Source of the DNA: Muricea muricata
Taxonomy: Eukaryota; Cnidaria; Anthozoa; Malacalcyonacea; Plexauridae
NCBI GenBank assembly: GCA_963855995.1
Contig: OY979718.1
Coordinates: forward strand, 21,692,282-21,756,281
DNA: 64,000 nt
Direction of reading: 5' to 3'
The position numbers and the translations under genes are program-made. Every line of letters begins with the position of its first letter. Position 1 is the stretch's first letter. Below, piece after piece: positions 1 through 12,611 of this stretch. The notes under the pieces are model-generated. The model saw only the letters and a program-made list of their open reading frames with translations. It was not told the origin of the DNA and made no database searches.

Positions 1-1885
1 AAACATCAGTACCTGCAGAAATCACAACTGATCTCCGTCCTATTTCATTGACACCTACCTTGTCCATAATTTGTGAATCATTTGTATCCGACTGGTTGAT
101 TAGTTGAATCATGGATAGTTTAAGAAATGGATAGGACACTAGGTGACGTCAGTGTTGAAACCTACCTTGCGATTCGTGATGTCACGAGTATTGCGAATAT
201 GCTAACGGTTTTCGCTATTTTCTTTATTTTGCCATATTTTTCGCATTCAAACTGTAATTTTGGAGCCTAAACTGGTCTGGTTAATTTACAAACATGCCTA
301 TGCCACGACAAAGTATTTGAGGTAAATGTTTTTCGTCTTTGTTTTGGAATGTTTAATTTTTGTAGCTACGAAAATGGCATCCCAAGACTATCGATGATTA
401 AACTAAAATTTGGAATGCATTTTTAACTGTTTAATTCTTGAAATATTTTCTAAAATTTACTGACAGTACTTAGATACTTCATCGTAGATTGGTTTAGAAA
501 TATTTATTTGTTTTTAGACTAAAATGTTCAGCTGTATTATTGCTAAACGTGCAGGTTTTGAGGAGTTATGGTGATGTCATAATTTGCAGCTAGGTTGAAA
601 CGCCGTCAGCACGCTGAAAACATCACAAATGACGACGAGTTTTCTATCCATTTCTGTAACAATCCATGGTTGAATCAAAAATAAAATCGACAAGAGGCAG
701 TTTGGTTCTTTGAATTCTTCAACGACCCATAATCTAATTAGTTTGGTGCATCACCCTAGCTTCAAAAGGAGACCCACGCGTCAAAATGTGCCGTAAGAGT
801 ATTTTTGCTTGATTTTTCTAAGGCATTTTACTTAGTAGACCATAATATTTTACTACGCAGGTTAATAGATTTAAACGTTCCCCCAACTATTCTTAATTGG
901 ATTAAAAGTTTTTTAACTGAACGCAGACAACGCGTGAGGCTGGGAGTTGTTCCTCGAGTTGGAGAACGTTAAACGGAGGAGTGCCACAAGGAACTGTTTT
1001 AGGACCAGTTGTTTTCCTAGTGATGATAAAGGATCTTCTTGCCGAATAGCCTGATAGATGGAAGCACGTTGACGACAGCACTGCTGCTGAAAGTGTCACG
1101 CGGGATTGTAACAGTAAACTCTAGGATCTTGTAGATTATATTTATAACTGGACTATTAAAAATAATATGAAGTTAAATGTGACTAAATGCAAAGAAATGG
1201 TTGTCAACTTCAGTAAGGGAAAACGAAATTTCCCGTTGCTAGTAATCGATAATATTGAGGTTGAACGTGTTAATTCTGCCCGAATTCTAGTCGTTATGAT
1301 CCAAAATAATATAAATTGGTGTGAACACGTTACTAAAATTCTTAAGAAAGCAGGGAAGAGATTGTGTATGCTTAGGTTACTGAAACGAGCTAACGCCGAC
1401 ACAAAAACATTATCAACCGTATATACTACAGTTATAAGACCAGTTTTGGAGTATGCTTGTCAAGTTTGGCACTTTAATATCTCAGGATATCTAAGTGATG
1501 ACATTGAAAGAGTTCAAAGAAGGGCGTTAAGGATCATATTACCGGAACTTAGTTACACGGAGGCAAGAGAACTTTTTAACATTCCACTATTGAAGGACCG
1601 GAGCGAGTTTATGCAAACGATTCTTTTTAAAGCATGAGAACCCTCAAACACTTAATGAATTTTTACTTAATAAATCTGCCGCTACATATGATTTGAGGAT
1701 AAAATGTAAATATAATAATCATTTTTGTAAAACAGAACGTTTTAAGAAGTCTTTTTTGTCACAAATTATTTCGAAATTGAATTGTAACTAATAGTATTTT
1801 TCATGTATTGATATTTTATCTTAATTACTTATGTAATTTAACCTTTTGTTACAAAATCAGTGATTTTTCTAATAATAATAACAAC
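1..1885 (+). pseudogene. Decayed CR1/L2-like LINE reverse transcriptase, split by a MITE
   Basis: Remains of a non-LTR retrotransposon reverse transcriptase. Bases 1-109 encode the palm start (DLRPISLTP). The reading frame resumes after the 111-668 insertion with FGSLNSSTTHNLISLVHH, then LDFSKAF-like text near 805-860, GVPQGT near 980, and HVDD in place of the catalytic YADD at 1065-1076. An open stretch at 1167-1637 carries the RT thumb and C-terminal region (LEYACQVWH, RVQRRALRI). Homology continues in another frame to a stop near 1790, and a short AAT-rich tail ends near 1885. Stops and frameshifts occur near 108, 770, 950, 1050 and 1635, so it is dead. The 5' part lies outside the window. 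CR1/L2-like is a family-level inference. Confidence 0.85.
111..668. mobile_element. MITE inserted in the LINE, 8-bp target duplication
   Basis: A 558-bp segment with terminal inverted repeats (ATGGATAGTTTAAGAAATGG at left against CATGGATTGTTACAGAAATG read inward at right). It is flanked on both sides by GTTGAATC (103-110 and 669-676). Removing the insert and one flank copy restores continuous LINE reading-frame homology, which shows a clean insertion. No transposase is present. The 8-bp duplication suggests hAT, but the termini do not prove the superfamily. Confidence 0.85.
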
Positions 1886-2653
1886 AAAATCGCATAGTCC
1901 CAGTGAATGTGGTGCTCAGATCTTAATCCCATTCCCAGTTTATTGTTTTTTGGCCAATGAATCCCTGTCCCAGTACCTGAAATTCAATTTTCGCAATCAA
2001 AAATAGGCATCTCCCAGTTCTCATTTTACCCCTTAGGATTTCCTGATATCAGAACTATTTAGCTATGCAAAACTTTCTCGGAACATGTCGACACCAAGTT
2101 GTAGGTGTCCTATATTTGCTTCGCAATTTTTTTCCTATTTCTTCGTCATTTTACCTCGAGTTTCCTCCAGATATCTTCCTTGTATCGTCTTTGCCATTTT
2201 TATTAAATCAATCAGCATTTTGAAGACTTTTGGAAGACTTTTGGTGTCTTGTATTCGGTCCAAGCAGAGAGATTTTCAGCAAAGCCTTTCCATCGCAGAT
2301 AAGCAGCAAATGACGTCAGGTGATCATTGTCCTCCAAAAAATACCCGCATGTACGTAAAATATTCAATAGTCCATGCACGAAACTAAAAAGGGATTTTAT
2401 TACGCAAACGAAGTGTTTTTGGCATCATTTCTAACTCAGGTATTTCATCTACTTTTTTCCTTCTTGTTTACTTAGTTAATTCGCCTGCGTTTTGTATTTT
2501 TTTTTATTTGCATGGTTATGAGCAAGAAAAGACCCGTTCGTGATTTCGTTGGCTAACATATTTCCCTCCGTGGCCGAGAGGTAAAGGTGACTGTGTTCCT
2601 GATTGCCCAAATCGTTTGACTTTGGTTTTGGGTGGTTCGTGTTTTTTAGCTAT

Positions 2654-3145
2654 TAGAGACCTTTATGTAGTTTGGCGTTTACGGCAAACGGCAAACCTCA
2701 AGCGTGTTCATTATTATAAAAACGAAATCATGAACCGTGAAGTGCTCAAGCTAAGCGATGTATTCAATAAATCGAAAATACTGATCTACGATGTACTTGT
2801 ATGACCACCGAAAGGTATCACTGACGGAAAACAGTTTAGGGCCTCAATCGCTTGACGTTCGAGTTGACGTTTCACGTTTGTAGTGAGCCGCTATGAGCAT
2901 GTCTAGCAGTTCAATTGTAGAATTCAAACATGAAACGCCACAATTCAAACGTGAAGCCATGTAAGCAGGAAAATGATTGACGTCAGTCATCAAGTGTCTG
3001 TGATCGAACGATCTATGTGCAGTGTATTTATTCTTATTAATAGTTCGTATGGGTAAAACATTTCACGGTCACTAGTTTTATTTTTATCTCAAAGGACGTG
3101 TCTCAGGTTTGCCGTTTGCCGTAAACGCCAAACTAAAGGTCTCTA
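2654..3145. mobile_element. MITE with ~45-bp inverted termini in the left foldback arm
   Basis: Both ends carry a near-identical inverted terminus: TAGAGACCTTTA followed by GTTTGGCGTTTACGGCAAAC and GGCAAACCT. The left flank is CTAT (2650-2653) and the same CTAT follows the right end (3146-3149). The corresponding position in the right foldback arm lacks the element. No ORF of note, so non-autonomous. Superfamily not assigned. Confidence 0.8.
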
Positions 3146-3849
3146 CTATTTAAGCAAATTTTCTAAACTTGACTGTTGGGGACAGGTCTGTAGGGTTGGT
3201 GCAATGAAGACTTCTCGCCGTTATTTCTCTTCGTTCATGAAGACAAGTTGTTTTCGTCAAGAAATAACGACGAGATGATTTAAAGTCGCCACTAAACCAC
3301 AGCACTGTAAAACTAGAACTACAATGTAATGGCTTAACTATATATGGCTGACTTCTTCCCAAAGCTTATACTTTTATTGTATGGTAAAAACATGGATGCG
3401 CAAAGATGCGCGAACATTTTCAAAGCCTTTAAAGCAATTTGTTCAGGAAATAACCCAAGACGACAACGCTTACTAAATCAAAGCCGTGTAGTCATGTCTT
3501 AAGTTGCTTAGCTAGCTATGTTTTACAGAAAAGTCTTTGTAATAAGCGAATTTGACGTTTGCAAATTAATAACTTTTGTCTTTTTTGACTTTACGTGGAC
3601 TTTTCTTCTTTCTTGATCGAGCTTTATGCGCCATTGCGTTCAGTGTCCTTGATATAGGAGCCATTTATTTATGGCCTTGGGTTTAATTCCCAAACACTGA
3701 ATGGCAGTCTTCAGCTCTCTCAAGTAATGAGGTAACATTGCAACAAGCTGGCAATAAGTATGACACATACATAAAGACATTTTACTACCAACATGCAGGA
3801 AAGTTTGCATCGAGACTCATAGCTTCTACATAGCCAAGCACATTTTATA

Positions 3850-4115
3850 TAGGTTATATCACAAATAAACTGCAGAGTTAACTATATGCATCTCATTGAT
3901 CTTAAAATAACCTTATATTACTTCGGAGAAAACAGTTTTCTACCTATCGAGAAAGATTGCTGCTCACAGCTTGTATATAACCAGGCATTTTATAGGTTAA
4001 ATCACAAGTCAACTGCAGGGTATATGCATGTCGTTGTCTTAAAAAAATCCTATTACTCTTCAGTAAAACAGTTTCCTATCCACGAGAAAGCATGACGCTC
4101 ACAGCTTGTATAATA
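3850..4115. repeat. Two-copy tandem repeat in the foldback spacer
   Basis: About 135 bp is present twice in direct orientation (about 3850-3980 and 3990-4115). Both copies share ATAGGTTA.ATCACAA, ACTGCAG, ATATGCAT, AAACAGTTT and end in CACAGCTTGTATA. Divergence is moderate. No coding potential recognised. Confidence 0.75.
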
Positions 4116-4876
4116 ATATAACCATTGAATGATACAAATTAAAGTGCACGATCTATTTATTTAACTTTGCCAACTGACATGCAGCATTTTACAGTAAATT
4201 TATGACGACATATAATAAATCTTACAATGGCAGGGTGCACGCTACAGTTTTCAGCAATTACAGCGGTCCCATGGACTATGCTAATACTATACAACGAACA
4301 CAAATCTAATAACAACACGATATTTGACGGGACTGATTACGAGACTTGTTACAAGACAAACATATAGATTTCCATGTTCTTGGATCATCATATCTGCGTT
4401 AACTTAGGCTTATAGAATGTACTATACGTTTCTCGTTGTTGCGGCGTGAGTTACGTGTTGACAAATTGGTTACAGCGCGACAACGAGTGTCATCTTGTTG
4501 CAATGTTATCTCATACTTGAAAGAGCTGAAGACTGCCATTCAGTGTTCGGGAATTAAACCCAAGGCCATTAATAAATGACTCCTATATCAAGGACACTGG
4601 ACACAATGGCACATAAAGCGCGATCAAGAAAGAAGAAAGGCCCACGGAAAGTTAAAGCAAACTTCGGATTCACTTTCTGCAAAGACCTTGCTATAAAACA
4701 TAGCTAAACAACTTAAAACATGACTACATGGCTTTGATTTAGTAAGCGTTGTCGTCTTTAACACTTTTCTGTAAGAAAAAACTTGTTTTAAAGGCTCTAA
4801 AGTGTTTGCGCATCTTTGCGCATCCATACTTCAGTACCGTAAGCTTTGGGAAGAAGTCAGTCATATGTATTTGGCA

Positions 4877-4935
4877 CAGTGTAGTGGTTTAATCAACCAC
4901 TACACTGTAGTTGTAGTTTTACAGTGTAGTGGTTT
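4877..4935. repeat. Short palindrome
   Basis: ACAGTGTAGTGGTTTAATCA is followed at once by its reverse complement, and a further copy of ACAGTGTAGTGGTTTA follows near 4920. The homologous left-arm position has only one diverged copy, so this looks like a local inverted duplication within the right foldback arm. Confidence 0.7.
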
Positions 4936-5800
4936 AGTGGTGTCTTGAAGTCTTCTCGTCGTTATTTCTCGACGAAGACAACTTGTCTTCTTAAACGAAG
5001 CGAAATAACGACGAGAAGTCTTCAAAGCACCAACCCTACAGGTCTGTCCCCAACAGTCAAGTTAAGGAAATTTGCTTAAATATCAGTTAAAAACACTAGG
5101 CAAATAACGTTTGCCTCCTTGGTCTCGCGGTACTGCCTAAGTGTTTTCCTGTACTCCACGCCCACAGCTTTGACTTGAGTTTTGGGTGGATCGTCGACTG
5201 GTCTGTCCAACTGAGCGAGTGAAGCATTTTAAGTTGAACTTGGCCTGTCGACGAACCACCCAAAATCAAAGTTAAACGATGTGGACAATCAGGAAGACAG
5301 TTACCTTTACCTCTCGGCCATGAAGGGAAAGATGTTTGCAAACAAAAACTTAAACGGGTCTTTCCTTGTTCATCAGCATGCAAATAAAAAAAATATACAA
5401 AAACGCCCCTTACCAGCGTTTCTTTTGCGAAACAAGTAAATAAATTGGAAGTAAGGAAATTGGAGAATCATTTGAGTAAAAAACAATGGCGAAACACTTC
5501 ATTCTCGCAATAAAATCTTACTTTGAGCTTCGTACAAAGAACATCAAAGATTATACATACGGGTATTTGCTGGCGGACAATGGTTATCTGACGTCATTTG
5601 CTGCTCGTAGTCCAAGAAGAAGCTTCGAGAAAATATATGTCTGCCACGATGAGGAATGTCCAAGCAAAGGGTCTTGAAAATACCTTATTCAAGAAGAACA
5701 AATACAGATTTACTACGCAGAAATAACGAAAAGCCTCACAGAAGCTATGTGGATGAAAATCGAACCAAAATGACGAAGAATTGAGGCCAAAATTGAGAAG

Positions 5801-7289
5801 AAAAATAACGTGTTGTCGAACGAATTTAAAATCAAGATGGCGTCGTCTTCTTCTCCTAAAATCAATGCAGCTAAAATCGTTCTAGTGAAGTTGGGCATCA
5901 ACAATATTCGTATTCTAGTATTCCTTAATTATTCTGCGTATTTAAATGGTAAATATTTTAGTTATTAAATGCTACCTTTTTTAAAAATCCGGCCTGGCAT
6001 ACCAGGTCGCAATCTCAATTTTCTGTAATCAAATAAAAATCATTTTAATGTAATAATATAACTCAGTTTCGATTTTTCTCGCTTTCTCTAGCTGGGCGTA
6101 AGAGAACCGATCGAAATGGAAAACTGGCCCCTCAATTAAACAGAATTTTCAATTTCGAGGTAAGATAATTTGTATCTCAAGTCTGCGTCTTTTAGCTGTA
6201 CAACTAGTTCGGACTAATGATTTGGCATTAATTTTGTCAGACAGATACTTTCAGGTGGTTGAAAGTTTCTAATTTTTCATACCTAAAATATTGCCTACAT
6301 TTTACATAATCCAGAGAGACTGGGACACAACCACGAGACAAATGTGATACGAGAATCCACGTCCAAAAAGGAGATTCAAAAGCATTCGAGATGGTAAGAA
6401 AAACAAATATTACTAAATATTTCATTATCTGTATTCTCCCCCCCCCCCCCAAAAAAAAATCCTCTGTCAGTGACGTAACTTTACCATTAACATGAAAAAC
6501 ATGTCTCTAAAGTAATTTCTTTTTATGGGAATTTACTATAACTTACTTTCATTCTTTCTGCTGTTACTTTTTCTTAAAAACTTTTTGTGTCCACTGATAC
6601 ACTGCACTCTACACAGGAAATGGGAATTTCAGATTTCTAGTTAAATTTAATAGGAATTCTTAGCTAGGGTCAAATGAGAATTCATTTTTCTAGACCAATG
6701 TTAACAACTGACATCATAAGTGTTTACATGACTTTTGTACTGCGTTTCATTTGAACTACATGCAAATCTAAATTTCTTGATCCTTGCACTTCAGGCCCTC
6801 GTTTAATTTCGACATTAAACCCCCTTCCCTCTTCTCTAATCCAATCTTCCGTTTACCACTTTATTTCTTACACTAGCCCTCTCAAGGTAATACCTCCTGA
6901 TTTCACTTCAATTTTCATCTTTTCACACACTTCTTACTCAAATGACCCCTCCTAGAGTAGCATCCCTTTTCGTCACCCAAATTCAGTCTTTATCCTGTTT
7001 GCGCTCTTCTTTCTCCCACTATCCATCCAGTACTTGTAAGTTGTTCATTTGTCGTAGTACAGGAGAATTATTTATTCAGTTTGACGATTACATTTATATG
7101 ATAACTACAGTGAAACACGACTCATTTTAATTCCGCCTCGTTGTTACCTAGCCCTAGCAGCACTAATAAGTTTCTGATATTTTACCTCATTTTACAATTC
7201 CAACCACCCATTCAATATTTCGAAAACGGAATACCCAGAGCAACGACTGTCGGCAGAGCGTTGATTAACTTCTCACATGGATGTCACAA
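5801..7289. other. Non-coding interval
   Basis: No gene recognised. It contains a C10A9 homopolymer run near 6440-6459 and otherwise unremarkable AT-rich DNA. Small ORFs here lack any recognisable domain. Confidence 0.6.
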
Positions 7290-7365
7290 GTCTGAAGTGG
7301 GGATTGAACCCACAACCTGAGAGGTGACAGGCGCTTCCTCTGAAGATTGCGCCACTTGGACATTA
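7290..7365 (-). repeat. tRNA-derived SINE head
   Basis: On the minus strand a tRNA-like block has an A-box-like AGTGGCGCAATCTTCAGAGG and a B-box-like GGGTTCAATCC. The spacing is tRNA-like, but acceptor-stem pairing is not convincing, so it is better read as a SINE promoter head than a tRNA gene. A related head with the same CCTCTCAGGTTG block lies at 17160-17260. Confidence 0.6.
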
Positions 7366-8459
7366 GTGTGCAAGGACACAATCCTACATGAGAAATTTAA
7401 ATTCCCTGGCTTGCGTTTCATTGACATTGTTGTTGCATAAATCAGTTATTAAGTAATTTTTTTAGCCGGAGAGCGTCATCCATGTACCTGGGATGTTGCT
7501 CTACTTTAATGAAAACGTACAAAGACACTTTGCCTTTCCTTGACCTTAGTCTCGCAACATTCCGCATGAATGGATCACGCTATCCAGCAAATAAACTAAA
7601 ATATTGCAACATATTTCGCATGCATGAATGACCTTATCCTGAACAGAACACCATATGCTATTTCATTACCATTTGTCTCCACGTAATGAGACAGAGTAAC
7701 TCAAATTTTGGAAATCGAGGGCATTTTTGGGAGTCATTTTCAGTTGGTTTCCTATGTTATACAGTTCATATATAAGTAGTTTGCCAATATAGTTTGTCCA
7801 TGAATTTTCGTCCTCTCGGAGTTTTATCCTTTGATAATCCCCTGATATTCCACGCCTATAATAATTACTTAGTCTTCTGTAATACGTATGTAAAATGTTA
7901 TAATTATTTATCTTTTCAAAGGACTCCAAGTGACAAAAAAAATCAGTGCATGAAGCCAGGACAGAAGAAGATGGGAAAGAAGTGAATTACAAATCGTGTC
8001 CGCTCTATCGCAATGTACGGTTTGTCAACATCATTCACAACAAATACTCGTTTAGGAACCGTATTCTGAAATACTGGAAACTAAATTTTAGTTTTCAGTA
8101 TACGTATTCTGAATTAGTGTTTTGTAACATTAAGAATTTTCTTTCTATTTTATGATGGTCGACTGGATATAAGTGAGCTTGTTACCCAATGGACCGACGT
8201 GATGTTCTATATATTAAATGACAGAGAGAGCGCCAACCTGATGAAACCATGGACAGCATGACGATTCTTCAACCAAGTGGAAGCGACGACGATCGAAAGA
8301 TAGAGTGAATGTAGGTTTATTGATAAGACTTTAATCGAGCGTCGTTTTTTTCATGCGCCAAACCTAATACAACTGAGTTTAACAATCGAGTGAACTTAAT
8401 ATGTCGATCTAAATGTATTCAACAGTTTAACGTGAAGTATTTAGGATGATCGGAGAAAA
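7366..8459. other. Non-coding interval
   Basis: No gene or mobile-element border identified. Small ORFs near 7666-8155 overlap on both strands and encode low-complexity peptides with no recognised domain. Confidence 0.55.
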
Positions 8460-8467
8460 AAACTAGG

Positions 8468-9230
8468 CAGGGGCGGTGGAAGACGTTTCATATTGGGGGG
8501 GGGGGGGCTAATTGCTAAACATTGTAGCACCGGGGGTGAATGCCGACAAAAATCCACAAGAAATTTTGACACGTTTCCCCTCCGCTGTTTTTGATAAACA
8601 TATATAATAAAGTAATGAAATTTGAAGCACAAAAGTCATTGATATAGATAATTAACTAAAAAGAAGAATAATATGGCTCAAATTCATATTTACAAAGCGA
8701 TTTATAGAACAAATACAAATTAATAGATGTCAGTTCAAAACAAGATTTAAAAGTTGCCAAAGAAATCTTTGTGTCGACTGTTCGTTCCGGTAAAATCTCT
8801 TGCAATGCTGATGAGATCGAGGTCATCCGTTCTTTGCTTATGTGTGTGAAGTAGTATGAAATGGTTAAGCCTCTTCAGTGTCATAGTTACTGATTATGAT
8901 TACTGATAGTGCGCGGTACTGCAGCGCAACGGTGGTTTTTTTGGAGACAAATGTTCAAAGAAATTAATTATTGGGAATACCGTTAACCACAATATTTTAA
9001 ACCAGGAAATGTTTTTACTTGATTTGTGACATTGTGGGAGCTTGGTTCACAAAATGGTTATTTTCTATTTTCCATCCATTTTTTCGGCTTGTGATTAGCC
9101 TGCGCAGTTGCAAACTATCTCGTTTTTTCAACCTTTGGTGTGAAAATATTGCGGGCGCTTAGCCCCCCCCCCCATCAGAAATACTGGTGGGGGGCATAGC
9201 CTCCCTAACCCCCCTGTTCCGCCGCCCTTG
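8468..9230. mobile_element. hAT-like MITE with perfect 8-bp target duplication
   Basis: A 763-bp element beginning CAGGGGCGG and ending in the inverse (CAAGGGCGG read inward). It is flanked by AAACTAGG at 8460-8467 and 9231-9238. Subterminal poly-G (8495-8507) and poly-C (9163-9173) runs followed by GGGGGGCTAA extend the inverted repeat. An 8-bp target duplication and CAGGG termini are typical of the hAT superfamily. No transposase, so non-autonomous. Confidence 0.88.
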
Positions 9231-9238
9231 AAACTAGG

Positions 9239-10654
9239 GCACTTTATGCATCACTTTTGGCGCATGAAAAGGCGACGTTTGACTTGCTCTAAACTATTAC
9301 GTCGTACCAGATTCATCTTTGAAACTTAGTTCGTTAATGCAATTACTAGTAATTAGGTTTAGCCCATGAAACAAGCGCGTTCGACTATTGACAAAGTATA
9401 TATTATTTGTACTCACTTTACTGGGTAAACTTTTGTCGCTCTCCGTTTCCTTCTCAGTTCCAGTTCAAATTTTGTGTTTTAGTTTCCAACTAGAGAATGC
9501 AACATTAAATGACCAGTCCAGGGCTACAGTACATACAAGGTTTCTCATTGTAAGTAGATAGAGAAGATCATTTGACCATTTACGCGATTTGAGCCGGACG
9601 GACGAGATTTTTATCGGGTCAATAAGAAGGCTAAAGTGGCTGGTCGTGGCCAGTAATTTCCTGATAAAATCGGCAAACTAAAATCGGGTATTAGGTAAAA
9701 AAATACTGGACAGTTTAGTTTTTTAACCCCACCCCCTTTCCGAAAATACCACCCCAGCCCTAAACGCTGTAACGCTTTGCTTTTGTTAATTTTGGCAAAA
9801 GTGTAAAACAACAAATCCTCCTTCACTGGCGGCCATTTTGAAAAAATGACAACCAGTAAATATTGCCTCGTATTTACCAGTCAGGCAACCAATAAAAAAA
9901 CCATTATTTGCCAACGAAATTATACTAAAACTAATTATCTACACTGGTCAACATTTCTACAACAGAGAAAGCATGGGCAGTTGATCTGCATCTGATTTAC
10001 AAACGCTAGAGGTTGTAGATCCGATGCAGATCGGATGCGAATGCTTTATCGTTCTTATAAAATGTCTGGATGAAAACGTTCTTTCATAATCTCAAAGATA
10101 TAAATGATATTTGGTTACAAAATTAAACTTAAAGTTCATGTAAATCAGGGCAAAATCTGTATCCAATTTACAAATATTAATTAAAACTAAGCGGATATTA
10201 TTAAAAACAGTGTATAATGACTCAGTTCTTATATTTTCTAAATGAAAAAGATTGCAAATTTTGAGTGGAAGATTACCTTAAGCGACAATGACCCGCGTGC
10301 TCCGCCCCCTGAGTACGACCTTTCCACTTCTGTACATATATTTTTACAATAGCATAGTTTGTAATTTATCGTAATTGTGATCTAATCGAGTCTTTTCTTT
10401 CAAAAGGTGATGGGATGTGAAGAAACGTAAAGAGAAAGATCAGTATGAACGATCCTGTATGACATTGACGCACAAACAATAACAGTATTCAAGAATGAGA
10501 AGACGTGCATTGGAATAGAAAGTAGTGGTAATTTACAAGTTAGTAGAGAACAAGATACTTATTATTAAGAGGTCAAAGAGGGGATTAGGTTATTTCTTAT
10601 TGCTTCTCACTGACAAAATTTTTTCTGGTTGAAAAAAAAGAGACAAATTGAGTG
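9239..10654. other. Non-coding interval
   Basis: AT-rich, with no recognisable coding or repeat structure beyond an imperfect local repeat of GATCTGCATCTGA / GATCCGATGCAGATC near 9978-10036. Confidence 0.55.
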
Positions 10655-10902
10655 ACCTGGGGCCGGTTGTATCAAAGGCATTTAGCTTAAACGGTGGATA
10701 AGTCAAAAATATAAAACAAGTTTGCATGTTGTATAAACAAACTAGCTAAAGTTATTTGACCTGCGAAGAACAATTACATATAAAACTAAATATTTGTTCA
10801 ATTAAACTCATAATTTCGGTTCCGTATAAGGTGTAAAGGTGATTTTTAAATTTCACTTACCACCGTTTAAGCTAAACGCCTTTCATACAGCCGGTCCCAG
10901 GT
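10655..10902. mobile_element. Short MITE with ~50-bp inverted termini
   Basis: A 248-bp palindrome-like element. Left end ACCTGGGGCCGGTTGTAT then CATTTAGCTTAAACGGTGG. The right end carries the inverse, with a few changes (ATACAGCCGGTCCCAGGT). No target duplication could be separated from the palindromic ends. Superfamily not assigned. Confidence 0.75.
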
Positions 10903-12611
10903 TGGTACTTCAGTTAATGCGTGTGAAGAAATGAACGATATGGAATGTTCTAAAAGTTTCCAAGTTTTGAATAATGACACTTACGTTTGGTTTCAATTTT
11001 CAAGTTAAAAAATCAGGTGAAAATATAGTGGTCAATAATGACAGTGTTTTTTAAAAGAAAAATACGTTCACGCATGCTAATTGAATGAACATTGTCCTTA
11101 TCTCTGAAAACAAAACAAAATCAAGCATGTCACTTATTATGTTGGACTAACGTTGAATAGAACTATTGTGTAATTATCAGATTAAATTCCCAGGGGAATA
11201 TACTATTTCTTTGTGCGCATGAAAATCAGTACGTATTCATTATATTTTTTTGCTCATTTTAAATTCCCATGGGAATACAGCTTGCTTTATTTCCATGGTA
11301 ATTCAAAGTGGAGACTTAAATTTATAATGAGAATCCTCTTTGACTTAAATATGATAAGTATCTTGGTGCTTTCGGGTTTGTTTTGGTAAGCAGGAACAAT
11401 GGGACAATTAATCTATTGTTTTTGTGCACTAGAGCAAATTACGCAAGTGGTTTGAGAGCAGCTGCGTCGTACCATGCAAATGAAGGCGTTTCGGTTAAAT
11501 AAGCATGAAAACTACGGTTAAGTCTTATATTTCGATCTATTTGTACTGTGCCTAGTTACACGGTCCTTAAATTGCATTCTGAGCCAGAATTCTTATAGAT
11601 GAGTTTCACTTTTTAAAGACTTTCAAATCAAAGTAATTTATACTCTTCGTATTCTCATGCTTATTTCACCCAGCCTCAGACATTGGTAAGGTTAGGTTTG
11701 TATTTGCGTCGGACCAGTTAACACAACACAAAGCCCATGCCCTTTCAGCTAAGGTTTTTCATCTTGAAACTCGACCAAAAACTCAGATTAAGTGGGTTTA
11801 AGTAGCTAGAGATAAAGTAATTTATCTTTTATTTTGCTTTTTTGTTTATAACGTAATTTATTAGCTAAATGTATGGAATGCGAGGGTGTGCGCCGTGTGT
11901 AAGTTGCATGGGGTTATAGGCTTATTAAAGAAATTCAAATTTTAGAAGTATGTTAAAAAACCAAAATCAATAATTGTTTCCAACAAAATAAATAAGTTTC
12001 AACAAGCTTGGTCTAGAATTTTCTTTTAAAATTGATATTGTTAGGGACATATAACTGTTGGTTCATTCTTATAATAAAGATCAATCCCAACATAATGCTT
12101 TGAGTAAAGGTTTATTAGTAACAAAATGCGGGACAAGTTTTGTATATTTGGCAAAGTAAGGCAAAAGTAAGTAGGCAGTTTACCTGTTTGTATATGGGAT
12201 CTTTGATGTTTCTGTTTGGCCTAAAATATCCGAATATATTAAGTTCAGTAGGCATAGCATACTTTACTAAAATTTTAATTCCTTTAATTTTTTATTTGGG
12301 TGGCAGTCGGGGTGGTGGTGGTGCATGTGGGTTTATCAGCAGTGAGTGACTGTGCGATGGTAAGGAATGTGAGGGTAACGAATGGAATGCAGGAGTTTAG
12401 GACGGAGGAAGACAGCTTAGAACTGAGGCAGGTAGGAAGCTGGTAGGATCAGCGGGGGGCACTTGTCATTTTGGCTTTGGGAATCAAATTTGCATGCTAA
12501 GTACTTAAGTCACTAACCTTAGTTGTTTTAATTTATTAGGTATACGCGGCTGCTCTCTAAAGAAGATCAACTTAGCAATTGCATTAGCATTTGCAAAGTT
12601 GGTCTTCTCCT
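10903..12611. other. Non-coding interval with CCCATGGG-type palindromes
   Basis: No gene. TTCCCATGGGAAT or close variants (TTCCCAGGGGAAT) appear near 11190, 11263 and 11300, and again at 12766. Otherwise AT-rich. Confidence 0.5.

Larger units (their letters stand above)
2120..5800. mobile_element. 3.7-kb foldback element with long inverted arms
   Basis: The left arm (about 2120-3770) and right arm (about 4505-5800) are diverged reverse complements. Blocks include CTTCGTCATTTT near 2142, GCAGCAAATGACGTCAG near 2304, GTGGCCGAGAGGTAAAGGT near 2571 and GACTGTTGGGGACAGGTCTG near 3171, each with an inverted match in the right arm. The spacer is about 735 bp. The left arm carries an extra 492-bp MITE (2654-3145) absent from the right arm. 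The right arm has its own local inversion at 5115-5330. No transposase is visible. The outer edges fade gradually, so no target duplication was assigned. It could equally be an old inverted segmental duplication. Confidence 0.7.

Noticed and set aside
7290-7365. Functional tRNA gene
   Set aside because: A and B boxes are present but the acceptor stem does not pair well. A similar head recurs at 17160-17260, which fits a SINE.
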